Assembly: GCF_002838065.1 (NCBI RefSeq) | Contig: NZ_PIZU01000019.1 | Span: 39,616-103,615, forward strand | DNA from: Mycobacterium hubeiense | GTDB lineage: Bacteria > Actinomycetota > Actinomycetes > Mycobacteriales > Mycobacteriaceae | Length of the DNA stretch: 64,000 nucleotides | Direction of reading: 5' to 3' | Shown: piece after piece, positions 34,341 through 44,313 of the stretch | Position numbering within the stretch: position 1 is the first letter of the stretch | Layout: each line of letters opens with the position of its first letter | Notes under the pieces: generated by a model | The model's input: the letters and a program-made list of their open reading frames with translations, nothing else | The model's database searches: none | What the model was told of the DNA's origin: nothing | Position numbers and translations under genes: made by a program

Positions 34341-34708
34341 TCGTCGCCCTCCGTATCTTCGCCGGCGTGGGTGACCGCGGCGACGACGATCTCGGCGAGG
34401 TGGTGATCCACCAGGCGGTACATGACTTCGCGCCCCGACCGTTCACCGGCCACCACGCCCGCGGCCTTGAGGATCCGCAGATGCTGGCTGACCAACGGCT
34501 GCGGCACGGCCAGGGCGTCGACGAGTTCGTGCACGCAGCGCGAGGATTCGCGCAGCTGCAACACGATCGCGATACGCACCGGCGCGGCCAGCGCACGCAG
34601 CAGATCGCCTGCGGTGTCGAGGACGTCGCGCGGTGGCAGGTCGGCCATCTGTGTGCCGACGTGGTCGTGCGAGTGTTCGGCGGCGTCGAAATTGGAAACG
34701 GTTTTCAT
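34337..34708 (-). CDS. smtB: ArsR/SmtB-family zinc-responsive repressor
   Basis: A 123-residue winged-helix repressor. The recognition helix region is [18 protein letters not shown], and an ELVDALAV helix precedes it. Potential metal ligands occur in the His-rich N-terminus ([11 protein letters not shown]), the CVHEL site and the C-terminal [18 protein letters not shown] (alpha5-type site). When zinc binds, the repressor leaves DNA, allowing zur expression; Zur then takes over at high zinc. First gene of the smtB-zur operon, divergent from glyS. A near-perfect palindrome lies 15 nt upstream of its start. Confidence 0.93.
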   Translation of the reverse strand: MKTVSNFDAAEHSHDHVGTQMADLPPRDVLDTAGDLLRALAAPVRIAIVLQLRESSRCVHELVDALAVPQPLVSQHLRILKAAGVVAGERSGREVMYRLVDHHLAEIVVAAVTHAGEDTEGDE

Positions 34709-34722
34709 TATGACGCCAGGTT

Positions 34723-34742
34723 ACATGCACGATCGCGCATGT
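34723..34742. promoter_or_regulatory. Probable SmtB operator palindrome
   Basis: ACATGCACGATCGCGCATGT is an inverted repeat with 10-bp arms and a single mismatch pair (ACATGCACGA against ACATGCGCGA). It sits 15 nt upstream of the smtB start and about 35 nt from the glyS start. ArsR/SmtB proteins bind such imperfect palindromes at their own promoters, so autoregulation is likely; binding has not been shown from this sequence. Confidence 0.6.
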
Positions 34743-34777
34743 CAACGGCGACGGCAGGGTCGCTACGCTGTTGCCTC

Positions 34778-36172
34778 GTGGCCCAGTCTTCGTCGATCAT
34801 CGAAACCGTCGTCAACCTGGCCAAGCGGCGCGGCCTTGTGTATCCGTCTGGCGAAATCTACGGCGGCACAAAGTCGGCGTGGGACTACGGGCCGCTCGGC
34901 GTGGAACTCAAGGAGAACATCAAGCGGCAGTGGTGGCGGTCGGTGGTCACCGCCCGCGACGACGTCGTCGGCCTGGACAGCTCGATCATCCTGCCGCGCG
35001 AGGTGTGGGTGGCTTCCGGGCACGTCGAGGTCTTCCACGATCCGCTGGTGGAATGCCTGCACTGCCACAAGCGGCATCGTCAGGACCACCTGCAGGAGGC
35101 GTTCGCGGCCAAGAAGGACATCAGTGATCCCGAATCGGTGCCCATGACGGAGATCGTGTGTCCCGATTGCGGCACCAAGGGCGAGTGGACCGAGCCTCGT
35201 GAGTTCAACATGATGCTCAAGACCTACCTCGGGCCGATCGAGACCGAGGAGGGGCTGCACTATCTGCGTCCGGAGACGGCCCAGGGCATCTTTGTGAACT
35301 TCACCAACGTCGCCACCACCGCGCGACGCAAGCCGCCGTTCGGAATTGCGCAGACGGGCAAGAGCTTTCGCAACGAGATCACGCCGGGCAATTTCATCTT
35401 CCGCACCCGCGAGTTCGAGCAGATGGAGATGGAGTTCTTCGTCGAGCCGTCGACGGCGCCGGAATGGCACCAGTATTGGATCGACGAACGCCTGCAGTGG
35501 TATGTCGACCTCGGCATCGACCGCGACAACCTGCGCCTGTGGGAGCACCCCAAAGACAAGCTGTCGCACTATTCCGACCGCACCGTCGACATCGAGTACA
35601 AGTTCGGCTTCCAGGGCAACCCGTGGGGTGAGCTCGAGGGCGTGGCTAACCGCACCGACTTCGACTTGTCCACGCACTCAAAGCATTCCGGCGTCGACCT
35701 GTCCTACTACGACCAATCCACCGACACCCGCTACATCCCGTACGTGATCGAGCCCGCGGCCGGTTTGACCCGGTCGTTCATGGCGTTCTTGATCGACGCC
35801 TACGCCGAGGACGAGGCGCCCAATGCGAAGGGCGGCGTGGACAAGCGCACGGTGCTGCGGCTGGATCCGCGGCTGGCGCCGGTCAAGGCCGCGGTGCTGC
35901 CGCTGAGCCGGCACGCCGACTTGTCCCCGAAGGCCCGCGATCTGGCCGCCGAACTCCGCAAGTCGTACAACGTCGAGTTCGACGACGCCGGCGCCATCGG
36001 CCGCCGTTATCGCCGCCAGGACGAGATCGGTACGCCGTACTGCATCACCGTCGACTTCGAATCGCTCGACGACAATGCGGTGACGGTGCGCGAACGCGAC
36101 ACCATGACGCAGGACCGGGTGCCGATCGACGGCGTGTCCGACTATCTGGCGGTGCGGCTGAAAGGCTGCTAG
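34778..36172 (+). CDS. glyS: Glycyl-tRNA synthetase
   Basis: A 464-residue class II aminoacyl-tRNA synthetase of the dimeric type. Signatures: [20 protein letters not shown] (motif 1 region), [28 protein letters not shown] (motif 2) and [11 protein letters not shown] (motif 3). An insertion around residues 93-131 contains CLHC and CPDC, a complete four-Cys zinc ribbon; as I recall, M. tuberculosis GlyS lacks these cysteines. GTG 34778 ([12 protein letters not shown]) is chosen over longer upstream frames that mirror smtB. Divergent from smtB-zur. Confidence 0.95.
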   Translation: MAQSSSIIETVVNLAKRRGLVYPSGEIYGGTKSAWDYGPLGVELKENIKRQWWRSVVTARDDVVGLDSSIILPREVWVASGHVEVFHDPLVECLHCHKRHRQDHLQEAFAAKKDISDPESVPMTEIVCPDCGTKGEWTEPREFNMMLKTYLGPIETEEGLHYLRPETAQGIFVNFTNVATTARRKPPFGIAQTGKSFRNEITPGNFIFRTREFEQMEMEFFVEPSTAPEWHQYWIDERLQWYVDLGIDRDNLRLWEHPKDKLSHYSDRTVDIEYKFGFQGNPWGELEGVANRTDFDLSTHSKHSGVDLSYYDQSTDTRYIPYVIEPAAGLTRSFMAFLIDAYAEDEAPNAKGGVDKRTVLRLDPRLAPVKAAVLPLSRHADLSPKARDLAAELRKSYNVEFDDAGAIGRRYRRQDEIGTPYCITVDFESLDDNAVTVRERDTMTQDRVPIDGVSDYLAVRLKGC

Positions 36173-36184
36173 CCGGGCTGGAAG

Positions 36185-36211
36185 CGGCCTAGAAACGGCC
36201 TAGAAACGGCC
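36185..36211. repeat. Tandem 11-bp direct repeat at the end of the TPM-domain gene
   Basis: CGGCCTAGAAA occurs twice in direct succession (36185-36195 and 36196-36206), followed by a partial third copy CGGCC (36207-36211). The stop codon of the minus-strand gene (36200-36202) is supplied by the second copy. The repeat lies 13 nt after the glyS stop, between two convergent genes. Confidence 0.85.
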
Positions 36212-38230
36212 ACCGCCGCCGCTGTAACTGCGGCCCGACGAATGCGAGGCGCCGCCGTAGGAGGTGGGCCGGCCCATGCCCCGGCCACCTCCCCAACTGC
36301 CGCCCCAACTGCCGCCCCAGCCGCCGCCGTAACCACCGCCGCTGAACCCGCCGCGCAGGATGTTGCCGATGATGATGCCGCCGATCACCGCGCCCATGTC
36401 CGAACCGCCGCGGCCGTACTGCGACGTGTAGGACCGCTGCGCGGCCCGGACGTCGTCGTTGGCCAGCGACTGCGCCTGCGCGGCCAGCATCGCCGCGCCG
36501 TTGGCGTGCGCGACGGCCTCGGCGATATTCGCATCCCGCTTGGCCCGCGCCGCCTCGAGCTGGCGGGTGGCCTCCGCCAGCCGGGTCCGCGCCTCGGGGC
36601 CGATGCTGCCGCGGCGGGTGTCGATGAAATCCGACACCGCCTTGACCCGCGACTGCGCGGTGAACAGCGCCTGTTCCAGTGACCGGGTCAAGCGCTCGGT
36701 GGCTTCGCGTTCCTCGGCGACGCTGGCCAATATCCGGTCCAGATCGGCGTCGGCCTTGGTCAGTCGGGTGAAGGCGCCCAGCGGATCGGTGCTGCCGTTG
36801 CGCTGCGCATCGGCGACGGCGGTCACCGCGGCGTCACGGGCCTCTGACAGTTCGGCCGTGTGCGAGGTCTGTCCCTTCTGCAGTTGTTCGCCGGCCTGAT
36901 TGATGCCGTTCTGAATGTCGGTGATGGCCGCCGGCAGCGCGGCCACCGCGCGGTTGATGTCGGTCGACGCGCTGTCGACCGCGTCGAGCAGCGTGCGCGC
37001 CTGGCCCAGCGCCGACTCGGCGGCGCGGATGGTGTCAACCAGACCCATCTGCTGACCGGCCGGCCGGGCCACCAAGTCCCGCGCGCTGGTGATGTTCTGA
37101 TCGGCGAACGCCAGCCGCTGTTTGGCGGTCTGGACGTTGTCGGCCACCGAGGTCAGGGCGGCGGCGTCGAACTGCTTGTGCAATTCGGCCAGGGTCTGCT
37201 CGGATGGGCCGATGCGCGCCGTGAGGTCGACCATCTGCTGCGTCAGCGCGTCCAGCCGGGATGGTGCGTTGATCAGCAGATCGCGCAGCTTCTCGAACTC
37301 GTCGCTCTGCGCTTCGAGCTCGCGGTCGGCCTTCGCGGCGGCGACGACCACCCGCGTCAACAGGTCGCGGCGCTGCAGCGGTGACTCCGGCACGGCGTCG
37401 TCGAGGATCTGCCGCACATTGAACGCCTCGGCCAACGTCTTGCGTGCGTTGGCCACCGCCGTGCTGAACGGTTCGGTTTGCGTGGGGCCGAATTCCTCGA
37501 CGGCCAGCGCCAATTCGCTGTCGCTGGTGCGTACCGCGTTGTCGACGTCCACCACGATCACCCGCGACAGTTCGTCCAGCGCGTCGATCGGCACGCTGGC
37601 CAACGCGTTCGGGTCGGTCGGGTCGACCCGCTTGGCCGCCTCGAACTCGGCTTCGCGGCGCTTGCGCCGGCGGCGGCGCATCCACCACCACAGCACCAGC
37701 ACCAACAGGACAAGCACTGCCAGCGCGATGAGCACCGCGGTCCACGACACCCCACCGGAGTCCATTTCGGCGGCAAGGCCGTTGGCCGCCGCCACCGCCG
37801 CACCGCTGTAATCCCCGCGGCGCAGCGCGGGTTCGATGGCGTTGCGCCGGATGTCGTCGGCGCGGGTCGAGCTGCCGCCGGTGATCGTCGAGGGCACCTG
37901 GAAGGCGAACGCGCGATCCTCGGTGGCGATCGCCAACAACGCGTCGTCGTCACCGAAATCACTGATCTGCATGGTGTTTTGCGCCCAGGCGAGCCAGTTC
38001 TGGCCGGAGAAGTCCTTGACGTAGACCACCCAGAGCTGAATCCGGCGCTCGTTGTAAAGCGCATCGAGGGCGCGCTCCACGTCCGCACGCTGCGACCCCG
38101 ACAGCACCCCGGCGTTATCGGTCACCTGGGAGGGCAGCCGGAACGGTGGCTCCGCCACGACGGCGGGGGCGACGAGCAGGCCGCCGAACGTGATCGCAAG
38201 AACGAAGCTGAACAAGCGGACGATGCGCAT
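36200..38230 (-). CDS. TPM-domain exported membrane protein (Rv2345-like)
   Basis: A 676-residue protein. A signal peptide ([20 protein letters not shown]) is followed by a TPM/DUF477 domain ([34 protein letters not shown]). A single membrane segment near residues 166-188 ([20 protein letters not shown]) is followed by a run of basic residues. Then comes a long Ala-rich, probably coiled-coil part, and a Gly/Ser/Trp-rich tail with [15 protein letters not shown] ending in SGGGGRF. Such tails are common in this family. ATG 38230 is preferred; ATG 38239 is three codons upstream. It diverges from dgt with only 28 bp between starts. Function unknown; envelope location is inferred. Confidence 0.87.
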   Translation of the reverse strand: MRIVRLFSFVLAITFGGLLVAPAVVAEPPFRLPSQVTDNAGVLSGSQRADVERALDALYNERRIQLWVVYVKDFSGQNWLAWAQNTMQISDFGDDDALLAIATEDRAFAFQVPSTITGGSSTRADDIRRNAIEPALRRGDYSGAAVAAANGLAAEMDSGGVSWTAVLIALAVLVLLVLVLWWWMRRRRRKRREAEFEAAKRVDPTDPNALASVPIDALDELSRVIVVDVDNAVRTSDSELALAVEEFGPTQTEPFSTAVANARKTLAEAFNVRQILDDAVPESPLQRRDLLTRVVVAAAKADRELEAQSDEFEKLRDLLINAPSRLDALTQQMVDLTARIGPSEQTLAELHKQFDAAALTSVADNVQTAKQRLAFADQNITSARDLVARPAGQQMGLVDTIRAAESALGQARTLLDAVDSASTDINRAVAALPAAITDIQNGINQAGEQLQKGQTSHTAELSEARDAAVTAVADAQRNGSTDPLGAFTRLTKADADLDRILASVAEEREATERLTRSLEQALFTAQSRVKAVSDFIDTRRGSIGPEARTRLAEATRQLEAARAKRDANIAEAVAHANGAAMLAAQAQSLANDDVRAAQRSYTSQYGRGGSDMGAVIGGIIIGNILRGGFSGGGYGGGWGGSWGGSWGGGRGMGRPTSYGGASHSSGRSYSGGGGRF

Positions 38231-38258
38231 GATCGCCATCCTGGCAGACTGTGCGTCG

Positions 38259-39515
38259 GTGGCTAGCAATCTCGACCCGTATAGCGAGTTCGACCGGCAG
38301 CGGCTGGTGGTCGAACCGCCGAAGGCTGCCGCGCTGCCGGGCACCGATTCCGAGCACCGCACCGATTTCGCCCGCGACCGCGCGCGTGTCCTGCACAGCG
38401 CCGCGTTGCGCCGGCTGGCCGACAAGACGCAGGTGGTCGGCCCACGCCAGAGCGAGACTCCGCGCACCCGGCTGACGCATTCGCTGGAGGTGGCGCAGAT
38501 CGGCCGCGGCATGGCGATCGGCCTGGGCTGCGATCCCGATCTGGTCGACTTGGCGGGACTGGCCCACGACATCGGCCATCCGCCGTACGGGCACAACGGC
38601 GAACGCGCGCTCAACGAACTGGCCGCCGAGCACGGCGGGTTCGAGGGCAATGCGCAGAACTTCCGGATCCTGACCCGGCTCGAGCCGAAAGTCCTTGACC
38701 CGCAAGATAACAGCGCCGGACTCAATCTCACCCGGGCCGCCCTCGACGCGGTCACCAAGTATCCGTGGATGCGGGGCAGCGACCGCGGCAAGTTCGGGTT
38801 CTACGCCGACGACGCCCGTGCCGCGGAGTGGATGCGCTCAGGTGCGCCGCAGGGCCGACCGTGCCTGGAGGCGCAAATCATGGACTGGGCCGACGACGTC
38901 GCGTACTCGGTGCACGACGTCGAGGACGGTGTGGTGTCCGGCCGCATCGACCTGCGAGTGCTGGCCGACGACGACGCCGCCGCCGAGCTGGGCCGGCTCG
39001 GTGAATCCAGCGGGATGGGCGGGGGACTGGCGGCCGACGACCTGGTGGCCGCCGCTCAGCGGTTGTCGAACCTGCCCGTGGTGGCCGCCGTCGGCAAGTA
39101 CGACGCCACCCTTGCGGCGTCGGTCGCGTTGAAGCGGCTCACCAGCGAGCTGGTCGGCCGGTTCGCCTCGGCGGCGATCGCGGCCACCCGCGAAGCCGCT
39201 GGCCCCGGGCCGCTGGTGCGTTATGAGGCCGAGCTGCGGGTGCCGTCGCTGGTGCGCGCCGAGGTCGCGGTGCTCAAAATCCTGGCGCTGCAATTCATCA
39301 TGTCGGATCCGCGACACCTCGAGCTGCAAGCCCGCCAGCGCGATCGGATCCACCGGGTGGCGCAGTGGCTGCTCGCCGGGGCGCCGGCGACGCTGGACCC
39401 GATCTTCGTGCCTGCGTTCAACGACGCCGCCGACGACGGCGCCCGGCTGCGCGTGATCGTCGACCAGATCGCGTCGTTCACCGAGGGCCGTCTGGAGCGC
39501 TTGGAGCCGGCCTAG
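38259..39515 (+). CDS. dgt: Deoxyguanosinetriphosphate triphosphohydrolase-like protein (Dgt)
   Basis: A 418-residue HD-superfamily dNTPase that releases triphosphate from deoxynucleotides. The metal-binding HD residues are in RLTHSLEV and [15 protein letters not shown], and [16 protein letters not shown] carries the third motif. GTG 38259 ([14 protein letters not shown]) is chosen because the sequence then aligns with M. tuberculosis Dgt (Rv2344c); longer starts would run into the divergent gene. The gene precedes dnaG in the usual order, but here a serine protease gene lies between. Its TAG stop shares four bases (CTAG) with the convergent neighbour. Confidence 0.93.
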   Translation: MASNLDPYSEFDRQRLVVEPPKAAALPGTDSEHRTDFARDRARVLHSAALRRLADKTQVVGPRQSETPRTRLTHSLEVAQIGRGMAIGLGCDPDLVDLAGLAHDIGHPPYGHNGERALNELAAEHGGFEGNAQNFRILTRLEPKVLDPQDNSAGLNLTRAALDAVTKYPWMRGSDRGKFGFYADDARAAEWMRSGAPQGRPCLEAQIMDWADDVAYSVHDVEDGVVSGRIDLRVLADDDAAAELGRLGESSGMGGGLAADDLVAAAQRLSNLPVVAAVGKYDATLAASVALKRLTSELVGRFASAAIAATREAAGPGPLVRYEAELRVPSLVRAEVAVLKILALQFIMSDPRHLELQARQRDRIHRVAQWLLAGAPATLDPIFVPAFNDAADDGARLRVIVDQIASFTEGRLERLEPA

Positions 39516-40492
39516 ACGGGCCAGTTCGTCCGCGCCCAGTTGGTGAGGCGTTCCATCAGGTCGCCACTGGCGATGAGGTTGACGCGTTCACCGTCGGCGG
39601 TGGCTTCCGACGCGACGACGCCGACCACCCGCGGATCCAGGCTTCCCGACGACGTGCGAATGAACGTCCAGAACGGGCCGCCGGAGTTGCCTTTGGTCAG
39701 GTCGGCTTTGGTGGTGACCAGTGTCGCGTCCTTCTCGGTGTCGAATTCCTTTCCCGAGCATGACGATTGGAAAAACGGTCGCGCTCCGCCGAACTGGCCG
39801 GGGTAGCCGATGGTGGCGAAGTGCGGGCGGCCGTCCCAACCGTCGTCCCATTCCTGGACGCCGAAGAAGCCGATGTTGGCGCCGAGCGGCTGATACAGCC
39901 GGCCGACCATCATGTCGAAGTGCGGGCCTGACGGGGTCGGGCGACGCAGGTCGCTGACGAACGACGCGCCGAACGGCTCGGTGCCGTCGAAGCCGTGCGG
40001 GACGAACTTCACCCACCACGAGCCCTGGCTGATGCTGCGGTCGGGCCGAAGATGGCGTGCGGTGAGCAGCACCCGACCCCCGATGAGCACGCCGGAACCC
40101 GCCTTGCCGTCGCTGTTGGTGAGCAGCCCGGCGCAGCGCCACGGAAAGCTCCGGTCGGTGAGCAGTTGACGCTCTTCGGGCGGAAATGAGAACAGCGGGT
40201 TGATCTTCCACTGCCTGCCCGCGATGGTGTGTTCGCTGACCTGGTCCTCGTCGAACGCGCCGAAATTGGGCACGGCCGTCATCGGGGCGTCGTCTGGGCG
40301 GTAGCCCTCCAGGCCGCCGTCGTCCAGCGCGGCGAGTTCGTCGAGATCGATGTCTTCGGCGGTTCTGCCGAGATACTCCGGCGGTACGACTTCGCTCGGA
40401 TCGGGGTTCGACAGGTGGCCGGGCTTGGACCCGATGATGCGTTGGGCCTCCTCGAAGGAGACGGGCTCGTCGGGTGATTTGGGTGCGGTCAT
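39512..40492 (-). CDS. Trypsin-like serine protease without signal peptide
   Basis: A 326-residue protein with a chymotrypsin-fold protease domain. Likely triad: His in VLLTARHLR, Asp in [11 protein letters not shown] and Ser in [10 protein letters not shown]. The pattern is closest to glutamyl endopeptidase/V8-like proteases. The first about 100 residues are acidic and Pro-rich, with no signal peptide or membrane segment. ATG 40492 has GAGGAC just upstream. It is inserted between dgt and dnaG, which are adjacent in M. tuberculosis as I recall, so it may be a lineage-specific gain. Substrate unknown. Confidence 0.85.
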   Translation of the reverse strand: MTAPKSPDEPVSFEEAQRIIGSKPGHLSNPDPSEVVPPEYLGRTAEDIDLDELAALDDGGLEGYRPDDAPMTAVPNFGAFDEDQVSEHTIAGRQWKINPLFSFPPEERQLLTDRSFPWRCAGLLTNSDGKAGSGVLIGGRVLLTARHLRPDRSISQGSWWVKFVPHGFDGTEPFGASFVSDLRRPTPSGPHFDMMVGRLYQPLGANIGFFGVQEWDDGWDGRPHFATIGYPGQFGGARPFFQSSCSGKEFDTEKDATLVTTKADLTKGNSGGPFWTFIRTSSGSLDPRVVGVVASEATADGERVNLIASGDLMERLTNWARTNWPV

Positions 40493-40575
40493 GATGTCCT
40501 CGTTTTCGGAGTCGTGATTGACGCCTGACTGGCGATCAAGACGCAACGTATGGCCGCTGCGCAGGACACGCGCGC

Positions 40576-40587
40576 GTAGTCGACTAC
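40576..40587. promoter_or_regulatory. 12-bp perfect palindrome between serine protease gene and dnaG
   Basis: GTAGTCGACTAC is a perfect palindrome located 84 nt upstream of the protease start and 60 nt upstream of the dnaG start. The position is suitable for an operator of either divergent gene. It could also occur by chance or be a simple symmetry element. Confidence 0.35.
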
Positions 40588-40646
40588 CTGATTTCGATGC
40601 GCAACTCTGCGCGTGTCCGCCCTCGGCGCGGCCCTAGACTGAGCGG

Positions 40647-42608
40647 ATGACCGCGCCGGAGAGCAGGGGGACGACCAGGGGTCGCGGGCGTATCCCTGAT
40701 CGCGATATCGCGGCCATCCGGGAGAAGGTCCGCATCGAGGACGTCGTCGGCGACTATGTCCAGCTGCGCCGCGCGGGCGCCGATTCCCTCAAGGGCCTGT
40801 GCCCGTTCCACGATGAGAAGTCACCGTCTTTCCACGTGCGGCCCAACCACGGTCATTTCCATTGCTTCGGCTGCGGTGAGGGCGGCGACGTCTACGCGTT
40901 CGTGCAGAAGATCGAGCACGTCAGCTTCGTCGAGGCGGTGGAACTGCTGGCCGACCGGGTCGGCTACACCGTCACCTACACCGGCGCCTCGGCCACCAAC
41001 GTGCAGCGCGACCGCGGCAGCCGCAGCCGGCTGCTGGCCGCCAACGCCGCCGCGCAGGAGTTCTATGCCGAGGCGCTGACGTCCGACGAGGCCGCCCCGG
41101 CCCGCCAGTACCTGCTCGAGCGCAACTTCGACGCCGAGGCCGCGGCGCGCTATGGCTGCGGCTTCGCGCCGTCGGGCTGGGACACCCTGACAAAACACTT
41201 GCTGCGCAAGGGATTCGAATTCAAGGAACTCGAGGCGGCCGGGTTGTCGCGGGAGGGCCGCCGCGGGCCGATGGACCGGTTCCACCGTCGGCTGCTGTGG
41301 CCCATTCGCGCCAGCAGCAGCGAGGTGATCGGTTTCGGCGCCCGGCGGTTGTTCGACGACGACCCGATGGAAGCCAAGTACGTCAACACCCCGGAAACGG
41401 TGCTGTACAAGAAGTCTTCGGTGTTGTTCGGGCTCGATCTGGCCAAACGCGACATCGCCAAAAGCCACCAGGCCGTGGTGGTCGAGGGCTACACCGACGT
41501 GATGGCAATGCATTTGGCGGGCGTCACCACCGCGGTGGCCTCGTGCGGCACCGCGTTCGGCGACGAGCATCTGGCGATGCTGCGTCGACTCATGATGGAC
41601 GACAACTTCTTTCGCGGTGAACTGATCTATGTGTTCGACGGCGATGCCGCTGGCCGCGCCGCCGCGGTGAAGGCCCTTGAGGGTGAACAGAACCTGGCCG
41701 GACAGTCGTTTGTGGCGGTCGCCGACGACGGTATGGATCCCTGCGATCTGCGGCTCAAGCACGGCGACGGCGCCCTGCGCGATCTGGTGGCGCGCCGAAC
41801 CCCGTTGTTCGAGTTCGCCATTCGCACCGCGCTTTCCGAGCATGACCTCGACAGCGCCGAGGGTCGGGTCGCGGCGTTGCGCCGATGCGTGCCGATGGTC
41901 GCCCGCATCAAAGATCCGACGCTGCGCGACGAGTACGCCCGCCAGCTCGCCGGCTGGGTGGGCTGGGCGGACGTGGCCCAGGTGGTCGGGCGGGTGCGGG
42001 AGGAGGCCGGCCGTGGCAGCGCCGGGCGGCGCGACGGCCGTCGAGACGGGAAGCGTCACTCCGCGTCGACGTCGGGGTCGGAGCCACAGCGCACGGCGCC
42101 GGCGGTGCAGCGCCCGGATCCGGCCGACCCCACACTGTGGCCGCAACGCGAGGCGCTCAAGTCGGCGCTGCAGTACCCGGCCATCGCGGGCCCGGTGTTC
42201 GACGCGCTGACGGTGGAGAGCTTCACCCATCCCGGATACGCCGCGGTGCGGGCCGCCATCGCCGCGGCCGGCGGCACGTCGGCCGGGCTGTCGGGGGCGC
42301 AATGGATCGAGGCGGTGCGTGAGCACTCCGCGTCGCCGGCGGCGGCAAACCTGGTCAACGAACTGGGCGTGGAAGCGATCAACGTCGACGACGACGAGCG
42401 GTTGCCCCGCTACATCGGGGGCGTGCTGGCCCGCCTGCAGGAGGTCTGGGTCGGTCGTCAGATCGCCGAGGTGAAGTCCAAGCTGCAACGCATGTCACCG
42501 GTGGAGCAGGGCGACGAGTATCACGCCCTGTTCGGCGACCTGGTGGCGATGGAGGCCTACCGGCGCAACCTGCTCGAGCAGGCCAGCGGCGACGACCTCA
42601 CTGCGTGA
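40647..42608 (+). CDS. dnaG: DNA primase DnaG
   Basis: A 653-residue primase that makes RNA primers for replication. The N-terminal zinc-binding domain contains CPFHDEKSPSFH and HCFGCGEGGD. The TOPRIM core has EGYTDVMAMH near residue 280 and FDGDAAGR. The C-terminal helicase-interaction part is preceded by a basic, low-complexity linker (GRRDGRRDGKR). ATG 40647 follows MTAPESRGTTRGRGRIPDRD without a better alternative. Confidence 0.96.
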   Translation: MTAPESRGTTRGRGRIPDRDIAAIREKVRIEDVVGDYVQLRRAGADSLKGLCPFHDEKSPSFHVRPNHGHFHCFGCGEGGDVYAFVQKIEHVSFVEAVELLADRVGYTVTYTGASATNVQRDRGSRSRLLAANAAAQEFYAEALTSDEAAPARQYLLERNFDAEAAARYGCGFAPSGWDTLTKHLLRKGFEFKELEAAGLSREGRRGPMDRFHRRLLWPIRASSSEVIGFGARRLFDDDPMEAKYVNTPETVLYKKSSVLFGLDLAKRDIAKSHQAVVVEGYTDVMAMHLAGVTTAVASCGTAFGDEHLAMLRRLMMDDNFFRGELIYVFDGDAAGRAAAVKALEGEQNLAGQSFVAVADDGMDPCDLRLKHGDGALRDLVARRTPLFEFAIRTALSEHDLDSAEGRVAALRRCVPMVARIKDPTLRDEYARQLAGWVGWADVAQVVGRVREEAGRGSAGRRDGRRDGKRHSASTSGSEPQRTAPAVQRPDPADPTLWPQREALKSALQYPAIAGPVFDALTVESFTHPGYAAVRAAIAAAGGTSAGLSGAQWIEAVREHSASPAAANLVNELGVEAINVDDDERLPRYIGGVLARLQEVWVGRQIAEVKSKLQRMSPVEQGDEYHALFGDLVAMEAYRRNLLEQASGDDLTA

Positions 42609-42660
42609 ACAGGCGCGGCGGGTTATGGTTGATGCGGTCCGACCAGAGGGAGGCAAGCCG

Positions 42661-42963
42661 GTGGCACGTAGGGCGAACGGAACTCGGCTGATCGCGGGCG
42701 CTTTTGCGGCCGCCGCTGTCGCCGTCCCGCTGTATGTCGGGTTCAGCAGCACGCAAGCGGCCCCGTCGATCAGCGCCGCGCCGGAGTGCCTGGCCTGGTT
42801 CGGCAACAAGGAGGACGGCAAGTGCCTGTCCTACTCGAACACGCCGATCTATATAGGCACGCCGAACGCGTCGATCGGTAACCCCGACGGAAACGGCTCG
42901 CGGGTGGGCATCAACACCGGGCCGTTGCTGCCCGGCACCACCTTCACAGAGCCGGTCGGCTAG
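42661..42963 (+). CDS. Small exported protein with a four-residue-spaced Cys pair region
   Basis: A 100-residue protein. GTG 42661 is preferred because AGAGGGAGG ends 7 nt upstream; an ATG at 42625 in the same frame lacks this. The N-terminus is a signal peptide or anchor (LIAGAFAAAAVAVPLYVGF), followed by a short mature part with CLAWFGNKEDGKCLSYSNTP and a Gly/Asn-rich end. Similar small secreted proteins of unknown function occur in mycobacteria. It lies 52 nt downstream of dnaG, and its tail overlaps the convergent gene by 20 nt. Confidence 0.75.
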   Translation: MARRANGTRLIAGAFAAAAVAVPLYVGFSSTQAAPSISAAPECLAWFGNKEDGKCLSYSNTPIYIGTPNASIGNPDGNGSRVGINTGPLLPGTTFTEPVG

Positions 42964-43207
42964 CTTTCTCGTCGGCAGCCTCGGGCGCCAGCACAGCGGT
43001 TTCAGCGTCGATCGGCGTCAACGTCACCATGGCCGGATCGGGTGACACCCGGTCGGCGATTTTGCGCCGCCCGGCGTCGATCATGGCCTTCGCGGCCGGG
43101 CTGCCGGTCACAGCGCGATACGTGCCGGCGATCTGCTCGTAGCGGCGCCGACCGGCCTTGGTGCCCAACACGTAGCCGACGGCCAACACGACGAGATACC
43201 GGATCAC
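42944..43207 (-). CDS. Small membrane protein (Rv2342-like)
   Basis: An 87-residue protein. GTG 43207 follows GGGAGGGG with good spacing. One membrane segment (IRYLVVLAVGYVLGTKAGRR) is followed by a basic helix (YEQIAGTYRAVTGSPAAKAM) and an acidic C-terminus. The start pattern, GYVLGxKAGRRRYEQI, is common in small actinobacterial membrane proteins. Length and position next to dnaG on the opposite strand fit Rv2342. Function unknown. Confidence 0.75.
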   Translation of the reverse strand: MIRYLVVLAVGYVLGTKAGRRRYEQIAGTYRAVTGSPAAKAMIDAGRRKIADRVSPDPAMVTLTPIDAETAVLAPEAADEKASRPAL

Positions 43208-43357
43208 AGGGCCCCTCCCAGACGACAGTGCGTGCCCGTCCATCCTGCCTCACATCCTCCGGTGTGCGCGGTGCCGGGCGCGTATTGGCGGGCAATCCGG
43301 CACGTACGCTAAAGTCATCCATCGGCCCGCGGAGGTGTAATCCGCGCGGCAGGGCAA

Positions 43358-43430
<73 letters not shown>

Positions 43431-43450
43431 CAATTTGTTCTTGCAGCCCC

Positions 43451-43762
43451 CTACAGTTTCTTCCCCTGTTGTTGCCGCGCTGCCTGTGTGAGCGCCTCGA
43501 TCAGCGGGTTGGCGGCCTGGGCGAGGGCCTTGCGCTCCTCCTCGGAGAGTTGGTAGAAGGTCCACATACCCCACGCGGCCGGCCGCACGTGCAGCGTCAC
43601 CTGCTGCTGGTTGTTCTGCAGCAGAGCCGGAACGGCGACGACCCGGTCGAGGGTCGCGGCGCTGCGCATCTCCTCCTCGAGCTTCTCGATGTCGGCCGAT
43701 TCCTGCAGTTGGTACATGACCGCCTTGGCGGACGGGCCTTGCATGGCGAGGAACCAGGCCAT
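43451..43762 (-). CDS. Conserved hypothetical protein
   Basis: A 103-residue protein starting at ATG 43762 with ribosome binding site AAGGAG 7 nt upstream. It is Gln/Ala-rich, with a helical C-terminus (LSEEERKALAQAANPLIEAL) and a central basic beta-like section (QQVTLHVRPAAWGMWTFYQL). No signal peptide is evident. Not recognised. It is divergent from the lipoprotein gene and convergent with the tRNA. Confidence 0.65.
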   Translation of the reverse strand: MAWFLAMQGPSAKAVMYQLQESADIEKLEEEMRSAATLDRVVAVPALLQNNQQQVTLHVRPAAWGMWTFYQLSEEERKALAQAANPLIEALTQAARQQQGKKL

Positions 43763-43833
43763 CGGTACTCCTTGTCGTTGTTGACGTCAGCGACAGCGTA
43801 TGAGATTCGCCTTCGCCACGTAAGCTCATCGCC

Positions 43834-44313
43834 ATGCGGCTGACGCGCCTGATCCCCGTCTTGATGTCGATGGGCCTGTTGGCCGCCGGTTGCGGATGGA
43901 GCCCGCCCAGCGCGCCGCCGCCGAAGGCCGATACCTGTAAACCGAGCGACGGGCCGAGCCCCGAGACCGTGCAGCAGGCCATCGCAGGCGTCGACGCGTC
44001 CTGGAAGCAGACGGCCAACGGGCACACCGCCGACTGCCGCCTGCACTGGGTGCAAATCGCCGCCGACGCGCCCGCGTCGAACAAGCCGCAGCAGGTGCTG
44101 TTCTTCGACCGGCAGACCCCGCTCGGGCCGGCCACCCCGGACCCACGGCCCTACATATCCGTGATCACCTCGGGCGACGACACCGTGGTGGTGCAGTACC
44201 AGTGGCAGCAGGGCTCCGACCCGGCGTGCTGCCCGACCGGCATCGGCACCGTGCGGTTCCAAATCGGCGAGGACGGCAAGCTCAAGCCGATCGACCCGAT
44301 CCCCAACGACTAG
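43834..44313 (+). CDS. Lipoprotein, LppP/LprE-type family
   Basis: A 159-residue lipoprotein. The signal peptide ends in lipobox LLAAGC with Cys20. The mature protein has paired cysteines (DTCKPSDG, ADCRLHWVQ, DPACCPTGIG) and the pattern PRPYISVITSGDDTVVVQYQ, seen in the mycobacterial LppP/LprE group. Location after dnaG and a small membrane gene is like lppQ (Rv2341), though orthology is uncertain. Its TAG overlaps the opposing stop in a shared CTAG. Confidence 0.82.
   Translation: MRLTRLIPVLMSMGLLAAGCGWSPPSAPPPKADTCKPSDGPSPETVQQAIAGVDASWKQTANGHTADCRLHWVQIAADAPASNKPQQVLFFDRQTPLGPATPDPRPYISVITSGDDTVVVQYQWQQGSDPACCPTGIGTVRFQIGEDGKLKPIDPIPND

Noticed and set aside
38231..38791. N-terminal extension of the TPM-domain gene over dgt
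   Set aside because: It would place coding sequence antisense to dgt and remove the signal peptide at the ATG 38230 start.
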